Shown: positions 40,969-50,154 of the stretch, piece by piece | How the letters are laid out: each line of letters opens with the position of its first letter | How positions within the stretch are numbered: the stretch's first letter is position 1 | Source: Achromobacter spanius | Lineage (GTDB): Bacteria; Pseudomonadota; Gammaproteobacteria; Burkholderiales; Burkholderiaceae_B | DNA length: 64,000 nucleotides | Reading direction: 5' to 3' | NCBI RefSeq assembly: GCF_003994415.1 | Contig: NZ_CP034689.1 | Span: forward strand, 4,960,001-5,024,000 | Made by a program: the position numbers and the translations under genes | The notes under the pieces: model-generated | What the model was told of the DNA's origin: nothing | The model's input: the letters and a program-made list of their open reading frames with translations, nothing else | Database searches by the model: none

Positions 40969-41283
40969 ATGAACCGCTCAATGCAAGTTAAGGCAATGGC
41001 CAGCGAAGTCCGTATGTCGGTGTTGCGCCATTTAGCCGACGCGAAGAAACACTTCGGACATCAGTGGTCAGCAGACCCCGAGGAATTCGGGGTCTGCATG
41101 ACATTGATCGCCGAAGCGATGGGCATATCGCAGCCGACTGTAAGCAGGCATCTAGATATCCTGAAGCAGGCGGGATTCATCATCGTTCGCAAGCATCAGA
41201 AATGGTCATACTGCAAAAGGAATGAAGCAGTGATCCAAGACTACCTGGCATGGTTGCAACAAGAATTGTCGACTCCAACATAG
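40969..41283 (+). CDS. ArsR-type winged-helix regulator
   Basis: The 104-residue protein has the ArsR fold: MASEVRMSVLRHLADAKKHF, then GVCMTLIAEAMGISQPTVSRHLDILKQAGFIIVRKHQKWSYCKRNEAVI (HTH plus wing). The metal-binding CVC motif of classical ArsR is absent, with a single Cys before the HTH, so a small organic effector is more likely than metal. It is divergent from the hydrolase and predicted to bind the palindrome at 40937. Confidence 0.88.
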   Translation: MNRSMQVKAMASEVRMSVLRHLADAKKHFGHQWSADPEEFGVCMTLIAEAMGISQPTVSRHLDILKQAGFIIVRKHQKWSYCKRNEAVIQDYLAWLQQELSTPT

Positions 41284-41971
41284 GTCCACTTCGCGCCGGA
41301 GACAGGCAACTGCAAGAGCCTCTCTGTGGCGCGTTGCGCGCTTTCAATGTCGTGCCCTAATCCCGCCGACAAGCAAGCTTTGGGCGCCTCCGGACGAACT
41401 CGAATGCGAAGAGTTCGTAGTGCGCCTCGTTACCGATGCGGCAATCACGTCGTTTGACGCCTGAGGAACCGTGCCATCGCGCGTCTTGAAAGACTGCTGT
41501 CGCGCAAGGCGACGGTCGACGCTGGGTCGAAAGCTCGCTTCCGACCTGCAAGGATCATGCAAAGAAAAGGCCGCTCGTGAAAGAGGGAAATAAAGTCGGT
41601 CGCAGACGCGCCTTGCAACCCCTTGATTTTGAAAGACCTCGAAAATTGGAAAACTTGGATCAAAGTCGGTCGCAGGAGGTTCGGGTTCGATAAATAAGGT
41701 CGCTAAGCTACGAAAAGGGCTGCCTTCCTCGTGGCTCACACAGCCTTAGTGCCAAGCGAAACAGCCGTGCACTCTTGGAGCGGGGTGACACGAGAAGCGG
41801 GCGGGGCGCCCCACACCGCCGTTGCAAGACAGCTATCGGCTAAAGCCAGTCGAGCGCCCTGCTGGCAAAATTCGGCCAGGAGCGGTCATCGGTAGACGGC
41901 CGCTCCTGACATCCGATGCGGTCGAACCCCGGTTTCGTGAGCCCATGGTTAGCCTGCGCAGTCGACGTGGC
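41284..41971. other. Long intergenic stretch without recognisable gene
   Basis: 688 bp between the ArsR gene and the response-regulator stop. Only low-complexity antisense frames occur. A 14-bp direct repeat AAAGTCGGTCGCAG appears at 41592-41605 and 41662-41675 (70-bp period). I see no transposase, tRNA or RNA family, and it is probably decayed sequence. Confidence 0.5.
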
Positions 41972-43282
41972 TCAGTCCTCACCTGCCTCACGCCGCCCTT
42001 CGCGCAGTTTCTTCCATAACGTTGTTCGCGAAATCCCGAGCAGTCTGGCGGCATTTCCCATGTGACCACCCGATTCAGAGATGGCCCGCTGAATGACGAG
42101 GTGTTCGGCGTTTAGGCGGCTGGAGGCCAAGTCCGGCTTGTCGGCCAGCTTGCGTTCGGGAAAGAGGTCGTTAGCATGAATTGGGCCACTGTCCGTCATC
42201 ACGACTGCGCGAGCAATGCGATTTTTCAGTTCACGCACGTTACCCGGCCAAGCGTGGTGGAGCAAAGCTTGAAGGGCGTCGGGAGATAGCGATTCGCACT
42301 CGGGCAAATGCTTATTCAACATGGCACTTGCCAGACTAGGCAACGCGCCAGGTCTATGCCGCAGGGGTGGTACGGCAATTACCGCGACCGCTAGTCGAAA
42401 ATACAGATCCGCTCGAACCTTGCCTTGCACCACCGCAGCCTTCAGGTCAGCGCAAGTGCTGCTCAGAATTCGGCAGCGCATCTGGCGGACGGAACTGTCG
42501 CCCAGGGGACGATACTGGGCGTCCTCCAATACCCCCAATAATGAGGCCTGCGCACGTGAAGGCAGTTCCGCCACCTCATCAAGGTAAAGCGTGCCACCGG
42601 CTGCCTGTGAAAAAAGGCCCTCGTGCGACGATCCAGCGCCGCTGAATGCGCCTTTGACATGACCGAACAATAAACTCTCGACAAGATCAGCCATCAGCGA
42701 TGCGCAGTTGACGGCAATGAACGGACCATTGGAGTACGACGAGCGTGCGTGAATGTAGCGAGCCGCGCGATCTTTACCTGAGCCGGTTTCACCTTCAAGC
42801 AACACGGGCAACGAACTGGCCGCAAGCCGCTCAAGCTCCTGCGCCAACGGATAGGTTTCGTCGCTTAGTGCGAAGGGATTCTGCGAAACTTCGTCGAATT
42901 GGCCTGCCGGCTGAGTGGCGATGACCGATCGAATTCGCCGCACCAGTGCGTCGGTGTCGTAGGGCTTGGTAAGGTAATCGTTCGCGCCCGCTGATACCAG
43001 CCGCACGGCCTGAGCGATGTCGCCAAATGCCGTGGCAAACACCACTGTGGTGCTCGCCAAATGTGGAATCAGCCGCCGATACAGATCTTCTCCGGACCCG
43101 TCCGGGAGTCGAATGTCGGCCAGCACGAACGCAGGCCGCATACGCGTCCTGCGAAACAGTTCCACCGCCTGCGAGCAGCTTTGCACCCACTGAGCGGAAA
43201 TACCTTCGAGCCGCAATCGTTGCAATAATGCACCGCCTTGAAGCTCGTCGTCTTCAATTAGCAAAACCTGCGTGTCGCTCAT
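41972..43282 (-). CDS. NtrC-family response regulator
   Basis: 436 residues: receiver domain with Asp10/Asp11 acidic pair, phosphoacceptor Asp56 (LADIRLPDG) and LTKPYD Lys; AAA+ domain with Walker A GETGSGKD, a GAFSGA loop (GAFTGA in most) and Walker B GTLYLDEV; C-terminal Fis HTH (MGNAARLLGISRTTLWKKL). It is the partner of the kinase at 43279, whose stop overlaps its start (ATGA), and GGAGG precedes the ATG. It is probably the DctD/TctD-like activator of the divergent transporter operon at 45008. Ser in place of Thr in the sigma-54 contact loop is unusual. Confidence 0.92.
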   Translation of the reverse strand: MSDTQVLLIEDDELQGGALLQRLRLEGISAQWVQSCSQAVELFRRTRMRPAFVLADIRLPDGSGEDLYRRLIPHLASTTVVFATAFGDIAQAVRLVSAGANDYLTKPYDTDALVRRIRSVIATQPAGQFDEVSQNPFALSDETYPLAQELERLAASSLPVLLEGETGSGKDRAARYIHARSSYSNGPFIAVNCASLMADLVESLLFGHVKGAFSGAGSSHEGLFSQAAGGTLYLDEVAELPSRAQASLLGVLEDAQYRPLGDSSVRQMRCRILSSTCADLKAAVVQGKVRADLYFRLAVAVIAVPPLRHRPGALPSLASAMLNKHLPECESLSPDALQALLHHAWPGNVRELKNRIARAVVMTDSGPIHANDLFPERKLADKPDLASSRLNAEHLVIQRAISESGGHMGNAARLLGISRTTLWKKLREGRREAGED

Positions 43283-44664
43283 AGCTTTCCCTCCTTTCGA
43301 CCACAGGGCAAACGCACAGAGATGCATGTGCCGTCTGACATGCGCGTGACGCGCAGGCGGCCTTGCATCGCTTTAATAAGATCGGCCACTATACTCAATC
43401 CCATTCCGTCTCCGTCGGGATGCCCCCCTGCCAACGTGTGTACCGCTGCTGGTGGCAAACCCTGTCCAGCGTCGACCACGTGCAACGCCAGAGCATCATT
43501 CCGCGCACGGGAAAAAACGGCGACAAGTCCGCCGGGGGGGGACGCCTGGACAGCATTTAGCACTAGGTTGAGCAACACTTGCCTGACGGCCCCGGCGGGT
43601 AACAGCAGTTGCTGGTTCTGCATGCCGTCGCAAAACATTTCGACTCGGACCCCAGCCCTGTCAGCTTGCGCCCCCACCATCAGACGGATATCAGCAATAT
43701 CTTCTTCCCCGAGAGACGCGGTGCCCGGGCGGAAAGTGCGCAGACTAGCGTCGACAACGGCCTGAAGCGCCTCAACACCGCGTTCGATGAAGGCCAGCGA
43801 CTCGGCGCGAACGTCGCGACGTTCGCCGAACTGCCTGAGCGTCTGGACGGCGGTACGCAGCCCTCCGAGCGGGTTGCGGACTTCATGAGCAAGCGCCGCA
43901 GACATTCGTCCCAACACCGCTTCACGCTCGATCCGCGCGTTGCGTTCTGCAAGCGCCTCGCGTTGCTGAACATTCTCGACCATCCAGTTGTATGCCGATA
44001 ACAACTCGGTGATCTCGGGGTCGGTGGTATCAACCTGCAAGCTGCGCAAGCGATCTTCGGGCCTGGCGCGCAGCGCTTCGGTTAGTTGAATGATCGGACG
44101 CTGAAGCCGCCTGGCCATGCCAAAACAGACCGCCGCGCCTAGCAGGCCGATTGCCAATCCCACCATGCCCAGTTCCCACGCTAGCTCTTCACGTTGGCGA
44201 AGGAAATCACCGACATCAAGATTGGCCACCAACATTCCCAGAGCAGGCCGCTCGTCGTCCAACATGCGCCACGTCCAGACACCGTCCGCGGCTCGGGTGA
44301 TGAGCGTCCCCGACAAACCTTCGAAAGACGCCAGCGGGATAGGTTCAACCTCGGGATAGCGCGCCACATGCGCCAGCAGACGATGACCATCCGTGACGAC
44401 GGCGAGCGTTCGATCCACCACACCAAGGTGCGTATCCAGCGCTCGGTTAAGCACTTCGACCATCTGCTCCGCGTCTCCGCCTCGGACTGCTGGCAGGATA
44501 GCTGCTGAAAGGCCGTCCAAATACACCTGCCCCAGATTCGCGACCTGCCTGTCGAATTGTCGGGACACGCCGTGAAGCGCCAAAGAAATCAGCGCGGTGG
44601 AAATTACGAGGAATAGGAAGGAGACCGCGAGTGGAATCCGGGCGATGAGGGAAAAGCGAAACAT
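43279..44664 (-). CDS. Membrane sensor histidine kinase
   Basis: 461 residues: TM1 (about 9-31), periplasmic sensor domain (about 32-163), TM2 (about 164-186), HAMP-like linker, HisKA with phosphoacceptor His260 (ALAHEVRNPLGG) and HATPase with NLVLNAVQA, DAGQGLPP and GDGMGLSI. The layout matches DctB/NtrB-type kinases that sense periplasmic carboxylates. It is co-transcribed with the NtrC-type regulator and divergent from tctBA, which suggests that it detects the substrate of that transporter. Confidence 0.92.
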   Translation of the reverse strand: MFRFSLIARIPLAVSFLFLVISTALISLALHGVSRQFDRQVANLGQVYLDGLSAAILPAVRGGDAEQMVEVLNRALDTHLGVVDRTLAVVTDGHRLLAHVARYPEVEPIPLASFEGLSGTLITRAADGVWTWRMLDDERPALGMLVANLDVGDFLRQREELAWELGMVGLAIGLLGAAVCFGMARRLQRPIIQLTEALRARPEDRLRSLQVDTTDPEITELLSAYNWMVENVQQREALAERNARIEREAVLGRMSAALAHEVRNPLGGLRTAVQTLRQFGERRDVRAESLAFIERGVEALQAVVDASLRTFRPGTASLGEEDIADIRLMVGAQADRAGVRVEMFCDGMQNQQLLLPAGAVRQVLLNLVLNAVQASPPGGLVAVFSRARNDALALHVVDAGQGLPPAAVHTLAGGHPDGDGMGLSIVADLIKAMQGRLRVTRMSDGTCISVRLPCGRKEGKL

Positions 44665-44752
44665 GGCAGCGCATTTTGAACCACAGAATGGCGATTATGC
44701 CTCGGACGTATTGGCCCGCGTATTTGCAAACAATGGAAAGCAGAACGCACTC

Positions 44753-44768
44753 TGGCAAAAATCGTGCC
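44753..44768 (+). promoter_or_regulatory. Possible sigma-54 promoter upstream of tctBA
   Basis: TGGCAAAAATCGTGCC keeps TGGCA and GG-N10-GC spacing but has GTGC instead of TTGC. It is 240 bp before the tctB start. It would fit control by the adjacent NtrC-type regulator. Confidence 0.3.
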
Positions 44769-45007
44769 CGCCGCCTTTCAGGCCATCATCAAGACCATGA
44801 CGTTCAGTTTTGTAAACACACAGCTGGACCTTGTGTTCATTATTGTTCAACTGGACGAACCGATCCCGATCGACCCTCTGGTTTTCCCTGAGGATGCCCC
44901 TCGGCGCATGAAAGCAGAGTGCAAGGCGGTGTCCTTAAAGTCCCGCTCCTCCGGCATGCAATCGAACGCGGGCCGGATCATTTAGACAACAAATAGGGGA
45001 GCAAGCC

Positions 45008-45493
45008 GTGGGCAGCACCATATTTTCCAGGAAGCGCGATCTGTGGGGCGGTGCATTCATCGCCCTGTGCGGTGCGCTGACCATTCTTGAAGCAACGTCG
45101 TATGACATCGGAGAGCTTGCCCGGATGGGGCCCGGCTATTTCCCGTTGATGGTGGGCTGCTTTCTCGTCGCGCTGGGTATTTTGATTCCGCTCAGTCCAG
45201 ATCCTGACGAAGTGCAGGACGAGCTCATTGAGGAGAAACTGCCCCAGCCCGCGCAGCGCGATCGCGTTCGCGGCATGGCTTGCATCGCCGGAGGGATTGC
45301 ACTCTTCATCATTCTGGGCAGCTCCGTAGGATTTCTGCCTGCCACCTTCGCGCTCGTCTTTGTCTCGGCGCTAGGAGACACATCGAACTCCGTCAAGTCC
45401 GCCACCATTCTCGCGCTTGCAATGACCGCTTTTGGCGCGGTGGTTTTTTCGTGGGCGCTGCAATTGCAGTTCCCCATGCTGCGCTGGGGGTAA
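45008..45493 (+). CDS. tctB: Tripartite tricarboxylate transporter small membrane subunit TctB
   Basis: 161 residues starting at GTG (GGGGAG 6 bases upstream), with four hydrophobic segments and the TctB motif ARMGPGYFPLMVGCFLVALG in the second. It forms the small membrane subunit of a TTT transporter. TctA follows 3 bp later. No receptor gene (tctC) is next to the pair, which is uncommon. Confidence 0.92.
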   Translation: MGSTIFSRKRDLWGGAFIALCGALTILEATSYDIGELARMGPGYFPLMVGCFLVALGILIPLSPDPDEVQDELIEEKLPQPAQRDRVRGMACIAGGIALFIILGSSVGFLPATFALVFVSALGDTSNSVKSATILALAMTAFGAVVFSWALQLQFPMLRWG

Positions 45494-45496
45494 GAA

Positions 45497-47017
45497 ATGG
45501 ATCTCTTCGACAACGTATTGCATGGCTTCTCCGTCGCGTTGCAGTGGGAGAACCTCCTTTGGTCGCTATTTGGCGTCTTCATGGGCAACATGATCGGCGT
45601 CTTGCCCGGAATGGGCGTGCTGGCGGCGATTTCGATCCTCCTGCCTTTGACCTATGCGATGACGCCGGTCGCCGCGTTGATGATGCTGGCAGGCATTTAC
45701 TACGGCGCGCAGTATGGTGGCGGCATCACGTGCATCTTGCTCAACCTGCCAGGGACACCGTCGCATGCTGTGACGTGCCTCGATGGCAATCCGCTGGCGC
45801 GGCAAGGCAGATCCGGGTCTGCGCTGTTCATGCTGGTCATGTCGTCTTTTGTAGGCGCCAGCGTGGGCATCATCATCATGATCCTGTTCTCGCCACTGCT
45901 GGTCGAAGTCGCATTTCAGTTCGGCCCAGCCGAGTATTTCGCAATGATGATGCTGGGTCTGTTCGCCGGCGCGACGTTGGCCAAAGGCTCTGCCATCAAA
46001 GGCATTGCGATGGTATTCCTCGGCTTGCTTCTGGGCGTGGTTGGTACGGACGTCAATACCGGCACCATCCGCTACGCGTTCGGCGTCATCGAGCTGAGCG
46101 ATGGTGTGCAGCTCGTTGCCTTGGCGATGGGCCTGTTTGGACTAGCGGACTTCTTTGCCAACGTGAACCGCATCGGTAAGGCCACTACCGTTGGGGCAGG
46201 CCCAAAAATGTCCGTACGGCCCGAGCCAGGGGATATCAAGAAGTCGGTCATGCCTATCGCTCGCGGCAGCGCTATCGGTTCGGTGCTTGGCATCTTGCCC
46301 GGCACTGGAGCGACCATCGCGTCATTCATGTCTTACGCGGTTGAAAAACGCGTTTCCAAAACGCCCAACCGCTTTGGCAACGGCGCGATTGAAGGGGTGG
46401 CGGGTCCTGAAGCAGCGAACAACTCCGCGGCACAGACAAGTTTCATTCCCACCATGAGCCTGGGCATACCTGGCGATTCCGTTATGGCCTTGATGCTGGG
46501 CGCGTTGATCATCCACGGGATCCAGCCAGGTCCCCAGATGGTCACTGAACACGCGGATCTTTTCTGGGGACTTATCGCAAGCTTCTGGATCGGCAACATC
46601 ATGCTGGTCGTCATGAACCTGCCATTGATCGGCATGTGGGCAAGACTGCTTAAGGTGCCTTACAAGTATCTCTTCCCATCCGCGCTGTTTTTTGTATGTG
46701 TCGGCGTCTACAGCACGAACAACAATCTGTTCGACGTAGGCATGGTCCTGGTGCTTGGTCTGGTGGGCTATCTGTTCCTGAAGCTGCGCTTCTCGCCCGC
46801 TCCGCTGTTGCTGGGCTTTGTCTTGGGCCCCATGGTCGAAGAAAACTTCCGCCGCGCACTGCTACTGTCGCGCGGCAGCATGAGCGTGTTCATTGAACGC
46901 CCGATCAGCGCTGGCTTTATCTACGCCATTCTCGCTCTTGCGATCTGGCTGGTTTTTTCCACCGTGCGTAACAGAAAGAAGGTTCGCGAGTTGGAGCGTA
47001 TCCAAGCCGGGGGGTGA
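45497..47017 (+). CDS. tctA: Tripartite tricarboxylate transporter large membrane subunit TctA
   Basis: 506 residues, about 12 transmembrane segments, with TctA motifs GVLPGMGVLAAISILLP (residues about 35-51), YYGAQYGGGITCILLNLPGTP, GILPGTGATIASFMSYAVEK and GVAGPEAANNSAAQTSFIPTMSLGIPG. It forms the conducting subunit. It could be served by any of the five Bug receptors in this window. A terminator follows at 47038-47070. Confidence 0.95.
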   Translation: MDLFDNVLHGFSVALQWENLLWSLFGVFMGNMIGVLPGMGVLAAISILLPLTYAMTPVAALMMLAGIYYGAQYGGGITCILLNLPGTPSHAVTCLDGNPLARQGRSGSALFMLVMSSFVGASVGIIIMILFSPLLVEVAFQFGPAEYFAMMMLGLFAGATLAKGSAIKGIAMVFLGLLLGVVGTDVNTGTIRYAFGVIELSDGVQLVALAMGLFGLADFFANVNRIGKATTVGAGPKMSVRPEPGDIKKSVMPIARGSAIGSVLGILPGTGATIASFMSYAVEKRVSKTPNRFGNGAIEGVAGPEAANNSAAQTSFIPTMSLGIPGDSVMALMLGALIIHGIQPGPQMVTEHADLFWGLIASFWIGNIMLVVMNLPLIGMWARLLKVPYKYLFPSALFFVCVGVYSTNNNLFDVGMVLVLGLVGYLFLKLRFSPAPLLLGFVLGPMVEENFRRALLLSRGSMSVFIERPISAGFIYAILALAIWLVFSTVRNRKKVRELERIQAGG

Positions 47018-47037
47018 TCCCGTAGCTATGTAGCGCT

Positions 47038-47070
47038 GAAAGGGGGCCGGCAGCCGTCGGTCCCCTTTTA
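47038..47070 (+). terminator. Rho-independent terminator after tctA
   Basis: GAAAGGGGGCCGGC and GCCGTCGGTCCCCTTTT form an imperfect stem with a T run, 20 bp after the tctA stop. Confidence 0.75.
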
Positions 47071-47087
47071 GATCAATGGAGAGTGTC

Positions 47088-47582
47088 ATGAGTATATTGG
47101 CGCGACACAACGGAGGGAATCGGCCACGCGGGACGGTATCGGTAGTGCGCCAGCTTCCCTTTGTGGAATTCATCGAATTGCTTGAATTCAGTCATCTACG
47201 CTTTGAGATGCCGAAGAAGGGGTCCACATCAACATTGGTCGGCTCGCAGGAATGGCTCCGTCAAATTGAGGATGATGTGGCCCAGCCGGGATCTGTTTAT
47301 GTCTGCACCACGGTCGATGCGCTGCGTCAGGCGGTGCTGGCGCCCGAGAACGCCCAGCTGAAAATCGACATGCCGTCGGATAGCCGCGTGCGGCTGCGGG
47401 CACTGTCCCAGCGTCGCGGGCCGCTCGCATCGCGTCCATGCGTGCGTGTAGACTTGCAAGCACTGATTCGACGCGTGCTTGTGCCTGCCAGCGCTCCCGA
47501 ACACCTTTTCGATCTGGTTAAGCACGTCGTCATGACGCGCGTGTGGGTGGAGGTCGCGCGCGTCTCATCCCCGCGAATCTAA
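47088..47582 (+). CDS. Hypothetical protein, 164 aa
   Basis: It begins at ATG 47088 (GGAGAG 5 bases before); ATG 47076 is possible. It has no signal peptide or membrane segment. The sequence is rich in Arg and Val with a short motif EMPKKGSTSTLVGSQEWLRQIEDD and an Arg-rich RVRLRALSQRR. I do not recognise a family. It lies just after the tctA terminator and 39 bp before the antiporter gene, so it may form a transcription unit with the latter. Composition and the ribosome site support coding, but a chance frame is not excluded. Confidence 0.5.
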   Translation: MSILARHNGGNRPRGTVSVVRQLPFVEFIELLEFSHLRFEMPKKGSTSTLVGSQEWLRQIEDDVAQPGSVYVCTTVDALRQAVLAPENAQLKIDMPSDSRVRLRALSQRRGPLASRPCVRVDLQALIRRVLVPASAPEHLFDLVKHVVMTRVWVEVARVSSPRI

Positions 47583-47620
47583 CTTGGGCCGTACTGCCCT
47601 CTAACTACAGGAACCGACAA

Positions 47621-48880
47621 GTGCCAGAGTCCAGTCTCGAAATCCTCGCCGCCGTAGTTTTTGCAATTGCCCTTATACATACTTTTTCGGCGCCGCTGTT
47701 TTTGCGTCTGGCGCATCGAAGCAAACGTCATGGCGGTTTACTTCATTTGTTGGGAGAAGTCGAAGTCGTTTTTGGATTCTGGGCCGCGATATTGCTTGTC
47801 TTGATGGCGTTGGCGGCGTCAGGCGGCACGGCCCTCGCATATGCCGAATCCCGGAACTACACCGAGCCGGCATTTGTGTTCGTCGTAATGGTCATCGCAG
47901 CATCATTGCCGGTGCTAACTTTCGTCATGCGCCTAGTCGAACGCGTGGCGCGAGAGCTCCCCGTAAATGACCAGACAGCCAAGGCCTGGCTTTGCCTAGC
48001 TATGGTTCCACTCGCCGGCTCCCTTGTTACGGAGCCGGCCGCAATGACGATTGCCGCAATGATGCTGGCGCCGCAAGTTTTCCACCGCGAAATGCCGGAA
48101 CGCTTGAAGTATTTGGCGCTGGGTGTCTTGTTTGTCAACATATCCATTGGGGGCACGCTGACATCGTATGCCGCACCGCCAGTTTTGATGGTCGCGTCAA
48201 CGTGGGGCTGGGACAGCGCTTTCATGTTTAAGACATTCGGCTGGAAAGCCGCGCTAGCCGTGCTGGTCAACGCCACGCTGGTGACATTGTTCCTTCGGCC
48301 CCACCTGCGTTCGGGAGATGTACTTTCTCTGAAGAAGTCCGCTGTGCCGATGTCTCCCCTCGTCATTGCGGTGCATCTATTTTTTTTGGCGGCGGTGGTT
48401 CTCAGCGCACATCACCCCATAATTTTTCTGGGGCTGTTCCTCTTTTTCATTGGCTATACGCAAGCGTACAAAGTACATCAAAGCCCGCTCATCATCAAAG
48501 AAGCCTTGTTGGTCGGCTTCTTCCTCGCTGGCTTGGTTGTCCTGGGTGGCATGCAGCAATGGTGGTTACAGCCTATCGTCGGCAGCCTCGAGCCTAACGT
48601 GCTGTTCGTCGGCGCTCTGGCGCTCACCGCTATCACCGACAATGCCGCGCTGACGTACCTGGGATCGCTCATCGACGGGATTTCGACTCAGGCACAGTAC
48701 ATGCTGGTGGCTGGCGCCGTGGCTGGCGGCGGCCTGACCGTTATTGCCAATGCGCCCAACCCTGCGGGCGTCGCTTTGCTTCGTGGGAGTTTCGCGAACG
48801 GCGCAGTGAGCATGCTTGGTCTTTTGTCAGGCGCGCTGATACCCACAGTGATCGCAGCGGCGTTTTTGTTCTTCTTCTGA
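47621..48880 (+). CDS. Putative Na+/H+ antiporter family membrane protein
   Basis: 419 residues from GTG (AGGA 9 bases before) with about 11-12 hydrophobic segments. Conserved polar stretches inside the membrane include PLAGSLVTEPAAMTIAAMML, FVNISIGGTLTSYAAPPVLMVA and ALTAITDNAALTYLGSLI, resembling the uncharacterised putative Na+/H+ antiporter family (PF07399 type). The Asp in TAITDNAAL and the Glu in VTEPA are candidate ion-binding residues. Ion and direction are unknown. Confidence 0.75.
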   Translation: MPESSLEILAAVVFAIALIHTFSAPLFLRLAHRSKRHGGLLHLLGEVEVVFGFWAAILLVLMALAASGGTALAYAESRNYTEPAFVFVVMVIAASLPVLTFVMRLVERVARELPVNDQTAKAWLCLAMVPLAGSLVTEPAAMTIAAMMLAPQVFHREMPERLKYLALGVLFVNISIGGTLTSYAAPPVLMVASTWGWDSAFMFKTFGWKAALAVLVNATLVTLFLRPHLRSGDVLSLKKSAVPMSPLVIAVHLFFLAAVVLSAHHPIIFLGLFLFFIGYTQAYKVHQSPLIIKEALLVGFFLAGLVVLGGMQQWWLQPIVGSLEPNVLFVGALALTAITDNAALTYLGSLIDGISTQAQYMLVAGAVAGGGLTVIANAPNPAGVALLRGSFANGAVSMLGLLSGALIPTVIAAAFLFFF

Positions 48881-49194
48881 AGCGGTCCCGCGGCGCCACC
48901 GGCACAGCAAGCGCTGCGGTAGGCTTTGCGCCACGCGTGGGCGCTGTCCTTCGATGTTCGCTTCAAAGGACCTCATCACGATCTGAGGTGTGCGAAAGGC
49001 CGCCGCCTAGAACCCGCTTACAAGATATCGAGTTCCCGAACCCAATCAACCGAACGACCGCAATGGGCCGGAATCGGCCCGTCGCGTGCCGCTTGCAGAG
49101 GGTGTGATGCGCAGACTGCCCCGCATGGCTTTTTTCAGAAGCCTGGCATGGCAGAACATCCGCTGCGTGGGCAGGTGCTTTTTTTGCTCCTATC

Positions 49195-49590
49195 GCAGTA
49201 CCCCGCGGGTCTGAACCAACAGTGATCGATAGATCGTCTCGTGCGAAACAAACACGGTCTTTCCGCCAGGGGATCGAGGTTTCAGCCATCCCGATATCTG
49301 TTCGGGGGACCAGTCCGCCTCCAACAAGCGTATCACGACATTGCGCAGCTCCGGCTCCCGAGTGAGCAAGTACGGCTTCGGTCGCCGAGCGCGTTTCAGG
49401 AACTGCTTTTCAGCATCGTATGCCCGATACTTCCCTGGGCCACCATGGCGGCCAACCTCTCTCGAGATCGTTGAGGCTGAGCGACCCAGCGCACGACCAA
49501 TGGCTCGATAACTGGCACCACTGGCGAGCCGTCGAGAGATCGACTCGCACTCTTGTGCGGACAGGCATTCGGCACGGCGTGTTCGGGGAC
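49195..49590 (-). pseudogene. IS30-family transposase remnant
   Basis: The minus-strand frame without any ATG reads CESISRRLASGASYRAIGRALGRS, then STISREVGRHGGPGKYRAYDAE, RRPKPYLL, WSPEQISGWLK and VSHETIYRSLLVQTRG, the N-terminal HTH and linker part of IS30 transposases, including the first part of the catalytic domain. A TAG follows soon after VLR at about 49189, and the DDE core is not recognisable further on, so the element is truncated. The 314 bp to its left (48881-49194) hold no gene. Confidence 0.8.
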
Positions 49591-50154
49591 GAGGCGCGAT
49601 GCCTCCGTGGTACAGAAAAAATCAAATAAGGTGTTGCACTGACCGTCTGAAATTTCGACGCCCGCCATCAGCGCACTCAAACCAGGGACCTTTTTTGAGA
49701 ACACTGCTGGAAGAGTAAGCAGATGATCCATTCACCAGGCTCGCCAGAGACATCACGAATAGCGGACAACTACCAATGCGCCATCCTTCAGCATGTTGCC
49801 ACCACACCTCGGTCGGCAATCAAGGGACTCCACAACGGCATGCGAGAACCACGGCGGCCAGACGACCATAGAGATCTGCTCTTGAATTCATGAATGGACT
49901 TCATAGCTGCATGCCAACTTCCCCACCTTATCACTACGCCGCACGCGCTCTATAGTTTTATGCGGGTCAAATTGACTGTCATGAAGCCCGAGATTTTGCA
50001 GTGCTCCGCCGACAGGCAGCCAGATGCAAAACCAATTCTAGGCGGTCGGCGCCGACCAGCTTGGCTGACGCGACTCATTTCTTGACGCCGCGCAGATCAC
50101 CGCACAGGGGCTGTAGCGAGCCATGTTCACTCTCATGCAATGAAAGGAATAGCC
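49591..50154. other. Intergenic region with LysR-type operator site (i)
   Basis: No gene. ATGAA-TGGAC-TTCAT (49890-49904) is an inverted repeat with T-N11-A character, followed by AGCTGCATGCCAACTT, which also follows the sites at 53118 and 63242 in similar form. It is 250 bp before the cupin gene. Confidence 0.6.

Noticed and set aside
41592..41675. CRISPR array
   Set aside because: Only two repeat units of 14 bases and no cas genes in the window.
41344..41739. 131-codon minus-strand frame in the gene-free stretch
   Set aside because: Ser/Arg-rich, with no ribosome site and no family pattern; I treat the stretch as non-coding.
44711..44730. TTGGCCCGCGTATTTGCAAA as a sigma-54 promoter for tctBA
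   Set aside because: The distance between GG and GC is 11 bases instead of 10, which strongly reduces function; the site at 44753 has correct spacing.
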